From the NCBI RefSeq assembly GCF_943590815.1, contig NZ_CALSBS010000014.1:1-64000 (forward strand): a DNA stretch of 64,000 nucleotides, in the 5' to 3' direction. Positions 30,389 through 40,106 of this stretch are shown piece by piece; the stretch's first letter is position 1; each line of letters begins with the position of its first letter. Source of the stretch: Pseudocitrobacter vendiensis (GTDB taxonomy: Bacteria > Pseudomonadota > Gammaproteobacteria > Enterobacterales > Enterobacteriaceae). Both the position numbers and the translations under genes were made by a program. The notes beneath the pieces were generated by a model, which worked only from the letters and a program-made list of their open reading frames with translations, did no database searches and was not told the origin of the DNA.

Positions 30389-30478
30389 TTATCCTTTGAT
30401 TAAAGTACCCGTCATTCTTTAAATACCAGGCCAGCGCCGTTCGGCGCGCGGCCCGTAAATAATGATCAGGAAAATGGA

Positions 30479-31468
30479 TTAAGCACCAACATACCCTGTA
30501 ATTTGGGAAACACGAGAAAGGTCGATATTCCCACCTGAAATAATACTGACCGTTTTACGGCCACGAATATAATCGTCGAGCTTGCCGCTTAAGAGTGCCG
30601 CCGACGCTAATGCCCCCGCGCCTTCTGTCACCACTTTATTACGCTGAATTAATGCAATCATGCTGTCGCGAATTTCGTCTTCAGTGACCAGAACAATATC
30701 GTCAACCAGCTCACGCACAATTTCGAAGGTCAGGTTGCCCGGACGCGCAACGTCGCAGCCGTCAGCCAGCGTCGTGCAGGTGCGGTGATTGGTGATTTCA
30801 CCGGCATAGAACGATGCGGCCATACCGTGAACATTTTCAGACTGCACACCGATAATTTTGATTGTCGGGTTAATGGATTTGATCGCCGTGGCGATCCCGG
30901 CAATCAGGCCGCCGCCGCCGATTGGCACGATGACGTTATCCACATCATAAAGGTCTTCAAGGATCTCCAGACCAATCGTTCCCTGACCAGCAATCACCAG
31001 CGCGTCATCATAAGGAGGAATAAAGATGCGGCCTTCGGTTTCAACGATTTCGCTGACTTTGGCAATCGTGTCGTTGAAGTTATCGCCGTGAAGAATCACT
31101 TCCGCAGAGTAATCCTGCGTCGCCGCAACTTTCGATTTCGGCGCACCTTTTGGCATCACGACCTTGCCGTCAATCCCAAGCATCGCGCAGGAAAGAGAAA
31201 CGCCCTGCGCATGGTTGCCCGCTGAACAGGCGACCACGCCTTTACGGCGTTCAGCTTCCGTCAACGCGCTTAGTTTGTTAAATGCGCCGCGAATTTTAAA
31301 GGAACCCGTACGCTGCATATTTTCAAACTTCAGAAATATTTCACCTTTGCAGCGTTCGCTAAGATAATTTGAGCGCGGCATCCCGGTTTTATAAATTTTA
31401 CCGGCCAGTCTTTTTTTCGCTGTTTGAATATCGTCAAGCGTTACAGGCAGATCGTAGGTAATATGCAT
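30479..31468 (-). CDS. tdcB: catabolic threonine dehydratase TdcB
   Basis: PLP-dependent enzyme of 329 aa that deaminates threonine to 2-ketobutyrate (and serine to pyruvate); AMP-activated in E. coli. The PLP lysine is K58 in the motif GSFKIRGA, the phosphate-binding glycine loop is GGGGLIAG, and SAGNHAQG is present. There is no C-terminal ACT regulatory domain, which separates it from the biosynthetic IlvA. Two adjacent ATGs occur; the second (31468) has better spacing to AGAGGA and gives the E. coli length. Confidence 0.97.
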   Translation of the reverse strand: MHITYDLPVTLDDIQTAKKRLAGKIYKTGMPRSNYLSERCKGEIFLKFENMQRTGSFKIRGAFNKLSALTEAERRKGVVACSAGNHAQGVSLSCAMLGIDGKVVMPKGAPKSKVAATQDYSAEVILHGDNFNDTIAKVSEIVETEGRIFIPPYDDALVIAGQGTIGLEILEDLYDVDNVIVPIGGGGLIAGIATAIKSINPTIKIIGVQSENVHGMAASFYAGEITNHRTCTTLADGCDVARPGNLTFEIVRELVDDIVLVTEDEIRDSMIALIQRNKVVTEGAGALASAALLSGKLDDYIRGRKTVSIISGGNIDLSRVSQITGYVGA

Positions 31469-31580
31469 CATATCCTCTTATCAGAATGGCTTTCTGATGT
31501 TTAGACAAAATCAGGGTGTCAGAGTATTTAATGACTCTGGGTTTCGTTTACGTTATTAGCTGTTTTTATTTAACAGGCTA

Positions 31581-32504
31581 TTAATTCATTTCCGCCTTCC
31601 CGGCCTTCGACGAATATTCTTTCGCCAAATCAACCAATACTGAGGCAGATTTTTTAATCCGATAATTTTTAGACCACACTGCTGCATAGCGCGCTACCGG
31701 TAATACATCTTCAACCTTTAGCGTAATAAATTGTTTAGAGCCAAATGGCGCAATCATATCTCTTGGGATCACCGTCAGGAATCCGGCATTCAGCACCAGG
31801 TTGTAAATGGTGACGACAGAATCGGTTTTTACAATATTTTCGGTGCTGATGTGATGAAGATGGAGGGTGGTGAGAAGTTCTTTGTAGTAACCCATATCCG
31901 TTTGCGGTAAAACCCACTGCGCGTTCGAGAGCGACTCCAGCGTAACCGTTGACGTATACGTTCGCGATTTCGATGCGACGACAACAAATTCAGACTCGAA
32001 CAGCGGCTCTACCTGCAAATCCTGAAGCTGCATTTCATCACTCAATGTACCAATGGCAAAATCTAAGCGTCCATCACGCAGGGCCGGTAAAAACGACGAA
32101 AGCTGTGCTTCAAACATGGTGACCTGCGCCGCCGGGAACACCGTTTTAAAGGTTTTAATCATCTCGGGTAAGAAGGTAAAACCGATTAGCGACGGGTAAC
32201 CAAACGAAACGTCAACCACGCTGTTGCAGCTCAGGCTGTTCATCTCGTTGACCATGTTTTTCATTTCACGGGTGATGGATTCGGAGTAGCTCAGCAACAC
32301 CTGACCTGCGCTGGTCAACGTGACGCCGGTATTTTTACGCACCATCAACTCGATACCAAAGTTAGACTCAATGTCGTTAATAATTTTGCTGACCGCCGGT
32401 TGGGTAAGCCCAAGCTGCTTGGCAGCTGAACCAAAAGAACCACTTCTAATGACTTCCTGAAACACCACTAACTGTTGTGTTTTTGGCAGAAGAACATTAT
32501 CCAT
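31581..32504 (-). CDS. tdcA: LysR-family activator of the tdc operon TdcA
   Basis: Transcriptional activator of tdcABCDEFG, 307 aa (E. coli 312). The N-terminal HTH covers about residues 8-65 (GSFGSAAKQLGLTQPAVSKI), followed by the LysR effector domain. The C-terminus is shorter and differs from E. coli. The start MDNVLLPKTQ has GGGGGA upstream; an in-frame ATG eight codons earlier is less likely. In E. coli expression also needs CRP, IHF, oxygen limitation and the nearby TdcR, which I cannot find here. Confidence 0.95.
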   Translation of the reverse strand: MDNVLLPKTQQLVVFQEVIRSGSFGSAAKQLGLTQPAVSKIINDIESNFGIELMVRKNTGVTLTSAGQVLLSYSESITREMKNMVNEMNSLSCNSVVDVSFGYPSLIGFTFLPEMIKTFKTVFPAAQVTMFEAQLSSFLPALRDGRLDFAIGTLSDEMQLQDLQVEPLFESEFVVVASKSRTYTSTVTLESLSNAQWVLPQTDMGYYKELLTTLHLHHISTENIVKTDSVVTIYNLVLNAGFLTVIPRDMIAPFGSKQFITLKVEDVLPVARYAAVWSKNYRIKKSASVLVDLAKEYSSKAGKAEMN

Positions 32505-32540
32505 TTTTCTTTCCCCCTTTATTTCCATTTGGCGAGAGGG

Positions 32541-32546
32541 ATTCTA
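32541..32546 (-). promoter_or_regulatory. candidate tdc operon -10 element
   Basis: On the minus strand TAGAAT (5 of 6 to TATAAT). It predicts a transcription start near 32534, about 30 bases ahead of tdcA, and puts the CRP-like site at about -42.5. Confidence 0.5.
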
Positions 32547-32568
32547 ATAAATATAGGAGAGTAAGATG

Positions 32569-32584
32569 TGTGCTATTACTCACA
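32569..32584. promoter_or_regulatory. candidate CRP site of the tdc promoter
   Basis: TGTGCTATTACTCACA matches TGTGA-N6-TCACA at 9 of 10 core positions. Its centre is about 42.5 bases upstream of the predicted start, the class II position reported for the E. coli tdc promoter. Confidence 0.65.
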
Positions 32585-33158
32585 ATTTACTTTAAACCTG
32601 TATAAACACAGGTCACAAAATACAATAAAAACATTATAAATCATATGGTTATTAATACACTCAAGTGACTTTACCCTGACTTTTATCAACAAAAATAAGG
32701 TGTATAACTTTATTTTATGGCGATAAATAAAGCACCTTTAAACATATAAAAAACCAAATCAAAAGATCACCTTTCAACCAATTTCAGGGCACTTTTTACC
32801 CTATTGTGCGAATTAACATTCTTTTTAATATATAAAATAAACTGGTAAAAAAGCCTGTTATCAAAAAAATTCTTCGTACAACGTCACAGATACCCAGGAC
32901 AAACATACATTCACGTTAATATGTTTAGATCACTATCGTTAACATACTTGAGACATATAAGAAACATTGCGAATATTTCAAAAACCTGTTTTTGTTTTGT
33001 TTTACGGTAAAATCATGAAGAAAAAAGCACGACAGGCAGCATAAAAATCCGCTGTATTTCACCCGATCAGTGTTTTGTGCATTGTGTCGCAATTCTGCAA
33101 AATGGCACACGTAGATGCAGGAGGAAGAGAAGGAAATAGCGGTTGTCGGGGCAGAAAA

Positions 33159-33186
33159 GCAAAAACCCGCCGAAGCGGGTTTTGCC
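33159..33186 (-). terminator. rnpB terminator
   Basis: GCAAAAACCCGC/GCGGGTTTTGC hairpin with a CGAA loop, just past the mature 3' end of M1 RNA. T-rich on the minus strand. Confidence 0.88.
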
Positions 33187-33192
33187 TGAAAA

Positions 33193-33573
<381 letters not shown>

Positions 33574-33580
33574 GGCGCGA

Positions 33581-33609
33581 AGTATAGAGGGTTTGCGCGC
33601 CCTTGTCAC
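33581..33609 (-). promoter_or_regulatory. rnpB promoter
   Basis: Minus-strand GTGACA (-35, 33604-33609), a 17-bp spacer and TATACT (-10, 33581-33586), with the GC-rich discriminator GCGCC before the RNA start. This is the strong, growth-rate-controlled rnpB promoter type. The -35 contains the stop codon of the upstream gene garK. Confidence 0.9.
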
Positions 33610-34751
33610 CCCGCGCTGCGCATTCCGACCGCAAGCGTGGCCGCAATGTTGCGTGAAGCGCGGTAAATGTTGTCAAATGCGCCGCGAAACGCCTCCTCCA
33701 GCGTGCCGATACTGGTCAGCACGCTAAATACCGCATCGATACCATATTGATGTACCACGCCCACGTCACGCGTCAGGCTACCCGCAATACCAATCACCGG
33801 TTTATGATACTTTTTCGCCACGCTTGCCACGCCAATCGGCACTTTGCCATGAATGCTTTGGCTGTCAATGCGCCCTTCCCCGGTGACCACCAGCGTGCAG
33901 TCGTGAATATGCTCTTCCAGATTCAGCGCGGTGGTGACTATCTCAATGCCGCTTTTCAGCTCCGCACCAAGAAACGCCATCAGCGCAGCCCCCATGCCGC
34001 CTGCCGCGCCCGCGCCAGGCACCTCTTTAACGTCTACGCGCAGCGATGTCTTGATCACATCGGCATAGTGCGACAGGTTGTTATCGAGTTCGCGGATCAT
34101 CGCCTCGTCAGCCCCTTTCTGCGGGCCAAAGATGCGGGATGCGCCGCTATCGCCGATTAGCGGGTTGGTCACATCACAAGCGACGCGGATGCTGCAATGT
34201 TGAATGCGGGGATCGAGGCCCGAGATATCGATGGAATTCAGGCTATCAAGGCTGCCACCGCCAAAACCGATGTCAGTGCCATTGGCATCCTGGAGTTTCG
34301 CGCCCAGTGCCTGGACCATGCCTGCACCACCGTCATTAGTGGCGCTGCCGCCAATGCCAATAATAATGTTGGTTGCGCCGCTTTCCAGCGCTTGCAGGAT
34401 GAGCTCACCGGTACCGCGAGAGGTTGTCACCAGTGGATTACGCTTCTCCGGAGGAACCAGCGCCAGCCCACTGGCTGCCGCCATTTCGATAAACGCGGTT
34501 TTTCCGTCGCCAGACATTCCCCAGTTGGCGTTCACCTTTTCGCCCAAAGGCCCGGTGACCCACGCATGATGTTCAGAGCCTTGCGTGGCAGCAATCATCG
34601 CTTCAACCGTTCCTTCGCCGCCGTCAGCAACCGGAACAGAAACATACTGCGCATCAGGAAATATTTCCCGAAATCCTTTTTCTATCGCCTGAGCTACCTC
34701 GGAGGCAGAAAGGCTTTCTTTGTAAGAGTCTGGGGCGATTACGATTTTCAT
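33606..34751 (-). CDS. garK: glycerate 2-kinase GarK
   Basis: Phosphorylates D-glycerate to 2-phosphoglycerate, the last step of galactarate/glucarate catabolism. It is 381 aa as in E. coli, GckA/GarK (type 1 glycerate kinase) family, with the N-terminal signature MKIVIAPDSYKESLSA and conserved VADGGEGTVEA, GIGGSATNDGGAGM and VTGEGRIDSQS. An in-frame ATG seven codons upstream is not used in the family. Last gene of garPLRK; its TGA stop lies within the -35 box of rnpB. Confidence 0.96.
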   Translation of the reverse strand: MKIVIAPDSYKESLSASEVAQAIEKGFREIFPDAQYVSVPVADGGEGTVEAMIAATQGSEHHAWVTGPLGEKVNANWGMSGDGKTAFIEMAAASGLALVPPEKRNPLVTTSRGTGELILQALESGATNIIIGIGGSATNDGGAGMVQALGAKLQDANGTDIGFGGGSLDSLNSIDISGLDPRIQHCSIRVACDVTNPLIGDSGASRIFGPQKGADEAMIRELDNNLSHYADVIKTSLRVDVKEVPGAGAAGGMGAALMAFLGAELKSGIEIVTTALNLEEHIHDCTLVVTGEGRIDSQSIHGKVPIGVASVAKKYHKPVIGIAGSLTRDVGVVHQYGIDAVFSVLTSIGTLEEAFRGAFDNIYRASRNIAATLAVGMRSAG

Positions 34752-34775
34752 AGTGATAGCCTGTTGCTGCACAAC

Positions 34776-34838
34776 GCCGGATGGCGTTTCACTTATCCGG
34801 CCTACAATGTAGGCCCGGTAAGCTAAGCGCCACCGGGC
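34776..34838. repeat. REP pair between garR and garK
   Basis: GCCGGATGGCGTTTCACTTA then TCCGGCCTAC, followed by an inverted, more degenerate partner (GTAGGCCCGGTAAGC...GCCACCGGGC). It lies inside the garPLRK operon, in the 96-bp gap between garR and garK, where it could affect mRNA stability and so the garK/garR ratio. Confidence 0.88.
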
Positions 34839-34847
34839 ACAACGTCC

Positions 34848-35732
34848 TTAGCGAGTGACTTCCACTTTCGCCAGTTTTTCGTAGTAGCACGCCAGGGCGC
34901 TATGGTCTGCCGTTCCCAGTCCATCAGCACGCAGGGCCTGCATCATTTCCATGACCGCAGCGGTAAGCGGCAGTTGTGCACCAACGCCGTGAGAAGTGTC
35001 CAGGGCGTTCGCCAGATCCTTGATATGCAGGTCGATACGGAAGCCGGGTTTAAAGTTTCTATCCATCACCATAGGGGCTTTAGCTTCCAACACGGTGCTG
35101 CCCGCCAGGCCGCCACGAATCGCCTGGAATACCAGTTCCGGGTTAACACCCGCTTTGGTTGCCAGCGTCAGCGCTTCGGACATCGCAGCGATGTTCAACG
35201 CGACAATCACCTGGTTTGCCAGTTTAGTGACGTTGCCTGCGCCAATTTCACCGGTATGCACCACGGAGCCCGCCATCGCTTTCATCAGGTCGTAGTATTT
35301 GTCGAAAATCGCCTTGTCGCCGCCAACCATGACAGAGAGCGTGCCGTCGATCGCTTTCGGCTCACCACCGCTGACCGGCGCATCCAGCATATCCACGCCT
35401 TTTGCTTTCAGTGCTTCACTGATTTCGCGGCTCGCCAGCGGCGCAATAGAACTCATGTCGATAAGAACCGTGCCCGGCTTCGCACCTTCGATAATTCCGC
35501 CTTCACCCAGCGCAACCTCTTTCACGTGCGGGGAGTTCGGCAGCATGGTGATAATCACATCGCACTGCTCGGCAATACCTTTGGCAGTGCTTGCGGTTTC
35601 TGCGCCTAAGGCAATCAGCTCAGCAATCACTTCCGGGTTACGATCGGAAACCACCAGCGAGTAACCGGCTTTAATGAGGTTTTTACTCATTGGTTTACCC
35701 ATGATGCCCAGGCCAATAAAACCAACTTTCAT
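34848..35732 (-). CDS. garR: tartronate semialdehyde reductase GarR
   Basis: NADH-dependent 2-hydroxy-3-oxopropionate reductase of 294 aa, beta-hydroxyacid dehydrogenase family; makes D-glycerate. The N-terminal Rossmann motif is GFIGLGIMGKPMSKN, the substrate motif is DAPVSGGEPKAIDGTLSVMV, and the catalytic lysine lies in GAGNVTKLANQ. The start could also be two codons upstream (ATGACGATG); the second ATG gives the E. coli length. It lies 36 bp after garL. Confidence 0.96.
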   Translation of the reverse strand: MKVGFIGLGIMGKPMSKNLIKAGYSLVVSDRNPEVIAELIALGAETASTAKGIAEQCDVIITMLPNSPHVKEVALGEGGIIEGAKPGTVLIDMSSIAPLASREISEALKAKGVDMLDAPVSGGEPKAIDGTLSVMVGGDKAIFDKYYDLMKAMAGSVVHTGEIGAGNVTKLANQVIVALNIAAMSEALTLATKAGVNPELVFQAIRGGLAGSTVLEAKAPMVMDRNFKPGFRIDLHIKDLANALDTSHGVGAQLPLTAAVMEMMQALRADGLGTADHSALACYYEKLAKVEVTR

Positions 35733-35768
35733 CGTCATAATTGTCTCTCTCTCTTATTGCGGTGGTGG

Positions 35769-36539
35769 TTATTTTTTAAAGGAATCAGCCAGTTTCTGCG
35801 TGGCAGAACGGAAAACGCCGAGGTCGCTGCCGACGGCGACAAAGGTCGCACCCCAGTCAAGGTAGCGACGCGCGTCCGCGTCAACCGGGGCCAGAATGCC
35901 GCTCGGTTTGCCGTGTGCTTTTGCACGCGCAAAAATGTGCTGGATAGCTTTCTGTACATCCGGGTGCGATGCGTTGCCAAGATGGCCCAGTACCGCAGCC
36001 AGGTCGCTTGGGCCAACGAAAATACCGTCCACGCCTTCGGTCGCCGCGATAGCATCAACGTTATCGACGCCCTGCTGGCTTTCAATTTGTACCAGGATGG
36101 TGATGTTCTTGTTCGACTGCGCGAAGTAGTCCGGCACCGTGCCAAACATGTTGGCGCGATGTGAAACGGAGACGCCGCGAATACCTTCCGGCGGGTAGCG
36201 CGTCGAGGCTACGGCCTGCACAGCTTCTTCTTCGGTTTCCACAAACGGGATCAGGAAGTTATAAAAACCGATATCCAGCAGACGCTTAATAATCACCGGC
36301 TCGTTCGTCGGCACACGCACCACCGGTGCGCTGCTGCTGCCCTTCAGAGCCATCAGTTGTGGAATAAAGGTAGAGATATCGTTTGGCGCATGTTCACCGT
36401 CCAGCACCAGCCAGTCGAACCCGGCCAGGCCCAGCACTTCGGTGCTGATGGGGCTTGCCAGCGCTGACCAGCAGCCAATTTGAATCTGTTTGGCGGCCAG
36501 CGCGGCCTTGAATTTATTCGGGAAGATATCGTTATTCAT
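35769..36539 (-). CDS. garL: 2-dehydro-3-deoxyglucarate aldolase GarL
   Basis: Class II aldolase of the HpcH/HpaI family, 256 aa as in E. coli. It cleaves 5-keto-4-deoxyglucarate into pyruvate and tartronate semialdehyde. Motifs: [12 protein letters not shown] with the metal or base acidic residues near the N-terminus, [21 protein letters not shown] and [19 protein letters not shown]. Divalent metal dependence is known for the family. Second gene of garPLRK. Confidence 0.96.
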   Translation of the reverse strand: MNNDIFPNKFKAALAAKQIQIGCWSALASPISTEVLGLAGFDWLVLDGEHAPNDISTFIPQLMALKGSSSAPVVRVPTNEPVIIKRLLDIGFYNFLIPFVETEEEAVQAVASTRYPPEGIRGVSVSHRANMFGTVPDYFAQSNKNITILVQIESQQGVDNVDAIAATEGVDGIFVGPSDLAAVLGHLGNASHPDVQKAIQHIFARAKAHGKPSGILAPVDADARRYLDWGATFVAVGSDLGVFRSATQKLADSFKK

Positions 36540-36567
36540 CGCTTATACCTTGTCTCTTAACCGTTAA

Positions 36568-37899
36568 TTATTTCTGCAATTCCATACGCTTGATGTCACC
36601 GACGACAAACAGGTAGCAGAACATCGCCATCAGTGCCGAACAGCCGACGAAGACCAGCGCGGCGTTGAAAGAATGCAGTTCACTAACCAGATAGCCAATC
36701 ACCAGCGGCGTCACGATAGAGGCTACGTTGCCAAACACGTTAAATACTCCGCCGCACAGGCCTACAATTTCTTTCGGCGCGGTGTCGGAAATTACCGGCC
36801 AGCCCAGCGCGCCAAACCCTTTACCGAAGAACGCCAACGCCATCAGCGTGACCACCAGTGCGGTATTATTGGTGTAGTTACACAGGATGATGGTCGACGC
36901 CAACAGCATGCCCAGCACAATCGGTAACTTACGCGCTAACGTAATGGTGGCCCCGCGTTTAATCAGATAATCCGAGAACACACCGCCCAGTACGCCACCG
37001 GCAAAACCACACAGCGCCGGAATTGATGCCACCAGGCCCACTTTCAAAATCGACATCCCTTTTTCCTGTACCAGATAAATCGGGAACCAGGTAAGGAAGA
37101 ACCAGGTGATGGTGTTGATAAAGTATTGCCCGAAGAACACGCCCAGCATCATGCGGTTGGTCAATAACTGTTTGATGTAGTGGAGTTTTGGCCCCTGTGT
37201 CGTGCTGCCTGGCTTTTTGTGATCCATATCGACCACGGCGCCGTTATCAGAGATGAACTTCAGTTCTTCCGCCGACATACGAGGGTGGTCGGTCGGGTTA
37301 TGAATCAGCTTGATCCACAGCCCCGTCAGCACAAAACCAATCACGCCCATCACGGTAAAGACATGCTCCCAGCCCCAGGCGAAGGTCAGCCAGCCCAGCA
37401 GCGGAGAGAAGAGCGCCAGAGAGAAGTACTGCGCCGAGTTAAAGATAGCGGACGCGGTGCCACGCTCTTTAGTCGGGAACCAGGCCGCGACAATACGTGC
37501 GTTAGCCGGGAAGGATGGCGCTTCCGAGAAACCAAGCATAAAACGCATAAAGAACATGGAGATACCTGCCCAGGCGAGCGGGAACATGTCCACAAACCCT
37601 TGCAGGAACGTAAACAGCGACCAGAAGAAGAGACTGTAAGAGTAAACCTTCTTCGAGCCGAATTTATCGAGCAGCCAGCCGCCTGGGATCTGCATCAGCA
37701 GGTAAGCCCAGCCAAACGCGGAGAAGATATAGCCCATAGAAACCGCACTCAATTGCAGTTCTTTGGCCACTTCTGTACCAGCAATGGATAACGTAGCGCG
37801 GTCCGCGTAGTTAACGGCGGTAACAATAAAGATAATGAGTAAGATTAAATATCGGGTTGGTACACCTTTCTTCGATTCGACAGCAGTATCCAGCATCAT
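36568..37899 (-). CDS. garP: galactarate/glucarate/glycerate transporter GarP
   Basis: MFS importer of 443 aa (E. coli 444) with about twelve membrane helices, in the same anion:cation symporter branch as ExuT. Conserved motifs: VNYADRATLSIAGTEVAKEL near residue 28 and FMLGFSEAPSFPANARIVAAW near residue 118. Two adjacent ATGs open the gene; the first aligns with E. coli. It heads garPLRK, divergent from garD, in the CdaR regulon known from E. coli. Confidence 0.95.
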   Translation of the reverse strand: MMLDTAVESKKGVPTRYLILLIIFIVTAVNYADRATLSIAGTEVAKELQLSAVSMGYIFSAFGWAYLLMQIPGGWLLDKFGSKKVYSYSLFFWSLFTFLQGFVDMFPLAWAGISMFFMRFMLGFSEAPSFPANARIVAAWFPTKERGTASAIFNSAQYFSLALFSPLLGWLTFAWGWEHVFTVMGVIGFVLTGLWIKLIHNPTDHPRMSAEELKFISDNGAVVDMDHKKPGSTTQGPKLHYIKQLLTNRMMLGVFFGQYFINTITWFFLTWFPIYLVQEKGMSILKVGLVASIPALCGFAGGVLGGVFSDYLIKRGATITLARKLPIVLGMLLASTIILCNYTNNTALVVTLMALAFFGKGFGALGWPVISDTAPKEIVGLCGGVFNVFGNVASIVTPLVIGYLVSELHSFNAALVFVGCSALMAMFCYLFVVGDIKRMELQK

Positions 37900-38051
37900 T
37901 TAATTTATCCTCGGGCACAGGATGCCTTATATTATTTATTTTTTACTAAGGCATATTTCACTGATTATTTATCGACAGCAGGAATATCGAATAGCTAACC
38001 AGACACAATGAAATCGTGATTCAGTATAATCAGCATCGCTGGTCTACACAC

Positions 38052-38129
38052 TGTGCAATTACACAATTTGAATATTTTAATATTGCATAGTATTGAGCAT
38101 ATGCACATCTCTTTGGGCGCTGATGCACA
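38052..38129. promoter_or_regulatory. TGTGCA/TGCACA half-site array (possible CdaR sites)
   Basis: TGTGCAATTACACA (38052-38065, palindromic at all but one pair) is followed by TGCACA at 38102 and again at 38124. The position between garP and garD suits an activator of both. Assignment to CdaR is a guess from context, because I cannot verify the CdaR consensus. Confidence 0.35.
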
Positions 38130-38174
38130 AATTTACGTATTACCCGTCATAGCTGGCCTGACTGGCGATTAAGT

Positions 38175-38190
38175 GGTGATCTGCGTCACA
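38175..38190. promoter_or_regulatory. candidate CRP site, garD side
   Basis: GGTGATCTGCGTCACA matches TGTGA-N6-TCACA at 9 of 10 core positions, 125 bp upstream of garD. Confidence 0.55.
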
Positions 38191-38314
38191 TTTTTACCGT
38201 TAAACTCCTGACATTCTTTATGCCATCACGCGATGTAATAATTTTGCTTCGTCAGAAAGCGATACCCTTTATTGTAATTTTTAGGTTTACCACCTGGCTG
38301 GAGAATACTGGACA

Positions 38315-39886
38315 ATGGCTAACATCGAAATTCGCCAAGACGCCCCGAAAGCATTTTATATAAAAGTGCACGATACGGATAACGTGGCGATTATTGTTAA
38401 TGATAATGGCTTAAAAGCAGGAACACGTTTTCCTGATGGGCTGGAGTTAATTGAACATATTCCACAAGGCCATAAGGTGGCATTGGTGGACATTCCCGCT
38501 AATGGTGAAATTATTCGCTATGGCGAAGTCATTGGCTATGCGGTGCGCGATATCGTGAAAGGCAGTTGGATCGACGAATCCACCGTGTCGCTGCCGGAAG
38601 CGCCGCCGCTGAATACGCTGCCGCTGGCCACCAAAGTACCGGAACCGCTACCTGCGCTTGAGGGTTACACCTTTGAAGGTTATCGCAACGCCGATGGCAG
38701 CGTGGGGACGAAAAATCTGCTGGGGATCTCCACCAGTGTTCACTGCGTAGCGGGAGTTGTCGATTATGTCGTCAAAATTATTGAACGCGATCTGCTACCG
38801 AAATATCCCAACGTTGATGGTGTCGTCGGCCTGAACCACCTCTATGGCTGCGGTGTGGCGATTAATGCGCCTGCCGCCATCGTACCTATCCGCACCATTC
38901 ACAACATCGCCCTGAACCCGAACTTTGGCGGCGAGGTCATGGTGATTGGCCTCGGCTGTGAAAAACTTCAGCCGGAACGTCTGCTGGAAGGCACGCCGGA
39001 TGTGAATGCCATCCCGGTCGACAGCGCCAGCATTGTGCGTTTGCAGGACGAACAGCACGTCGGCTTTAAATCGATGGTTGATGACATTTTGCAGGTCGCT
39101 GAACGTCACCTGAAAAAATTGAACGAACGCCAGCGCGAGACCTGCCCGGCATCTGAACTGGTCGTCGGGATGCAGTGTGGCGGCAGCGATGCGTTTTCCG
39201 GCGTGACGGCGAACCCGGCAGTGGGTTACGCGTCTGACCTGCTGGTGCGCTGCGGCGCAACCGTGATGTTCTCAGAGGTGACTGAGGTACGCGACGCTAT
39301 CCACCTGCTTACACCGCGCGCTATTAACGAAGAGGTGGGGAAACGCCTGCTGGAAGAGATGGCCTGGTACGATAACTATCTCGATATGGGTAAAACCGAC
39401 CGCAGCGCCAACCCGTCCCCCGGCAATAAAAAAGGCGGGCTGGCAAACGTGGTGGAAAAAGCGCTCGGCTCGATTGCCAAATCAGGCAAAAGCGCCATTG
39501 TGGAAGTGCTGTCACCTGGTCAGCGCCCAACCAAACGCGGGCTGATCTACGCGGCCACGCCTGCCAGCGATTTTGTCTGCGGCACGCAGCAGGTAGCTTC
39601 CGGTATTACGGTGCAGGTCTTCACCACCGGGCGCGGCACGCCGTATGGCCTGATGGCGGTCCCGGTTATTAAGATGGCGACGCGTACCGAACTGGCGAAC
39701 CGCTGGTACGACTTAATGGATATCAACGCAGGGACTATTGCAACTGGCGAAGAGACGATTGAGGACGTGGGTTGGAAGCTGTTCCGCTTTATTCTCGACG
39801 TCGCCAGCGGTAAGAAAAAGACATTCTCGGATCAGTGGGGGCTGCATAACCAGCTGGCGGTATTTAACCCGGCACCGGTGACCTGA
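38315..39886 (+). CDS. garD: galactarate dehydratase GarD
   Basis: Iron-dependent dehydratase of 523 aa that converts galactarate to 5-keto-4-deoxyglucarate, which GarL cleaves. It shares the UxaA/GarD architecture: an N-terminal SAF domain (about residues 15-95), then the catalytic domain with [46 protein letters not shown] and the C-terminal [10 protein letters not shown]. It is divergent from garPLRK. It is followed by a small hairpin and a REP pair instead of the prlF-yhaV toxin-antitoxin pair found there in E. coli K-12. Confidence 0.97.
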   Translation: MANIEIRQDAPKAFYIKVHDTDNVAIIVNDNGLKAGTRFPDGLELIEHIPQGHKVALVDIPANGEIIRYGEVIGYAVRDIVKGSWIDESTVSLPEAPPLNTLPLATKVPEPLPALEGYTFEGYRNADGSVGTKNLLGISTSVHCVAGVVDYVVKIIERDLLPKYPNVDGVVGLNHLYGCGVAINAPAAIVPIRTIHNIALNPNFGGEVMVIGLGCEKLQPERLLEGTPDVNAIPVDSASIVRLQDEQHVGFKSMVDDILQVAERHLKKLNERQRETCPASELVVGMQCGGSDAFSGVTANPAVGYASDLLVRCGATVMFSEVTEVRDAIHLLTPRAINEEVGKRLLEEMAWYDNYLDMGKTDRSANPSPGNKKGGLANVVEKALGSIAKSGKSAIVEVLSPGQRPTKRGLIYAATPASDFVCGTQQVASGITVQVFTTGRGTPYGLMAVPVIKMATRTELANRWYDLMDINAGTIATGEETIEDVGWKLFRFILDVASGKKKTFSDQWGLHNQLAVFNPAPVT

Positions 39887-39912
39887 TATTCTTTTGGAAT
39901 ACTCCCCGCAAA

Positions 39913-39932
39913 ACATGGCCTTAGGGCCATGT
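39913..39932 (+). terminator. hairpin after garD
   Basis: Perfect 8-bp stem ACATGGCC/GGCCATGT with a TTAG loop, 26 bp after the garD stop codon. No T run follows, so it may act as a weak terminator or an mRNA end-protecting stem. Confidence 0.5.
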
Positions 39933-39954
39933 CAGACCGATGATAAACGCAAAA

Positions 39955-40056
<102 letters not shown>

Positions 40057-40106
40057 TAACAACACGCACCTTGTCAGCACTCTGACATCGCCCTGGCGAT
40101 CGTGTT

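Larger units (their letters stand above)
32505..33192. other. AT-rich gene-free region between tdcA and rnpB
   Basis: About 690 bp without a convincing gene on either strand. In E. coli K-12 this place holds tdcR, yhaB and yhaC. Only very short frames are seen (for example a 9-codon one near 33014). It contains the tdc promoter with a CRP-like site on the left and the rnpB terminator on the right. The middle, very AT-rich, may serve IHF or H-NS binding, which is inference. Confidence 0.6.
37900..38314. other. garP-garD control region
   Basis: A 415-bp divergent intergenic region with no supported ORF. It holds a CRP-like site (38175-38190), a TGTG/CACA palindrome (38052-38065) and two further TGCACA half-sites (38102-38107 and 38124-38129). 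In E. coli both flanking units are activated by CdaR. Confidence 0.6.
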
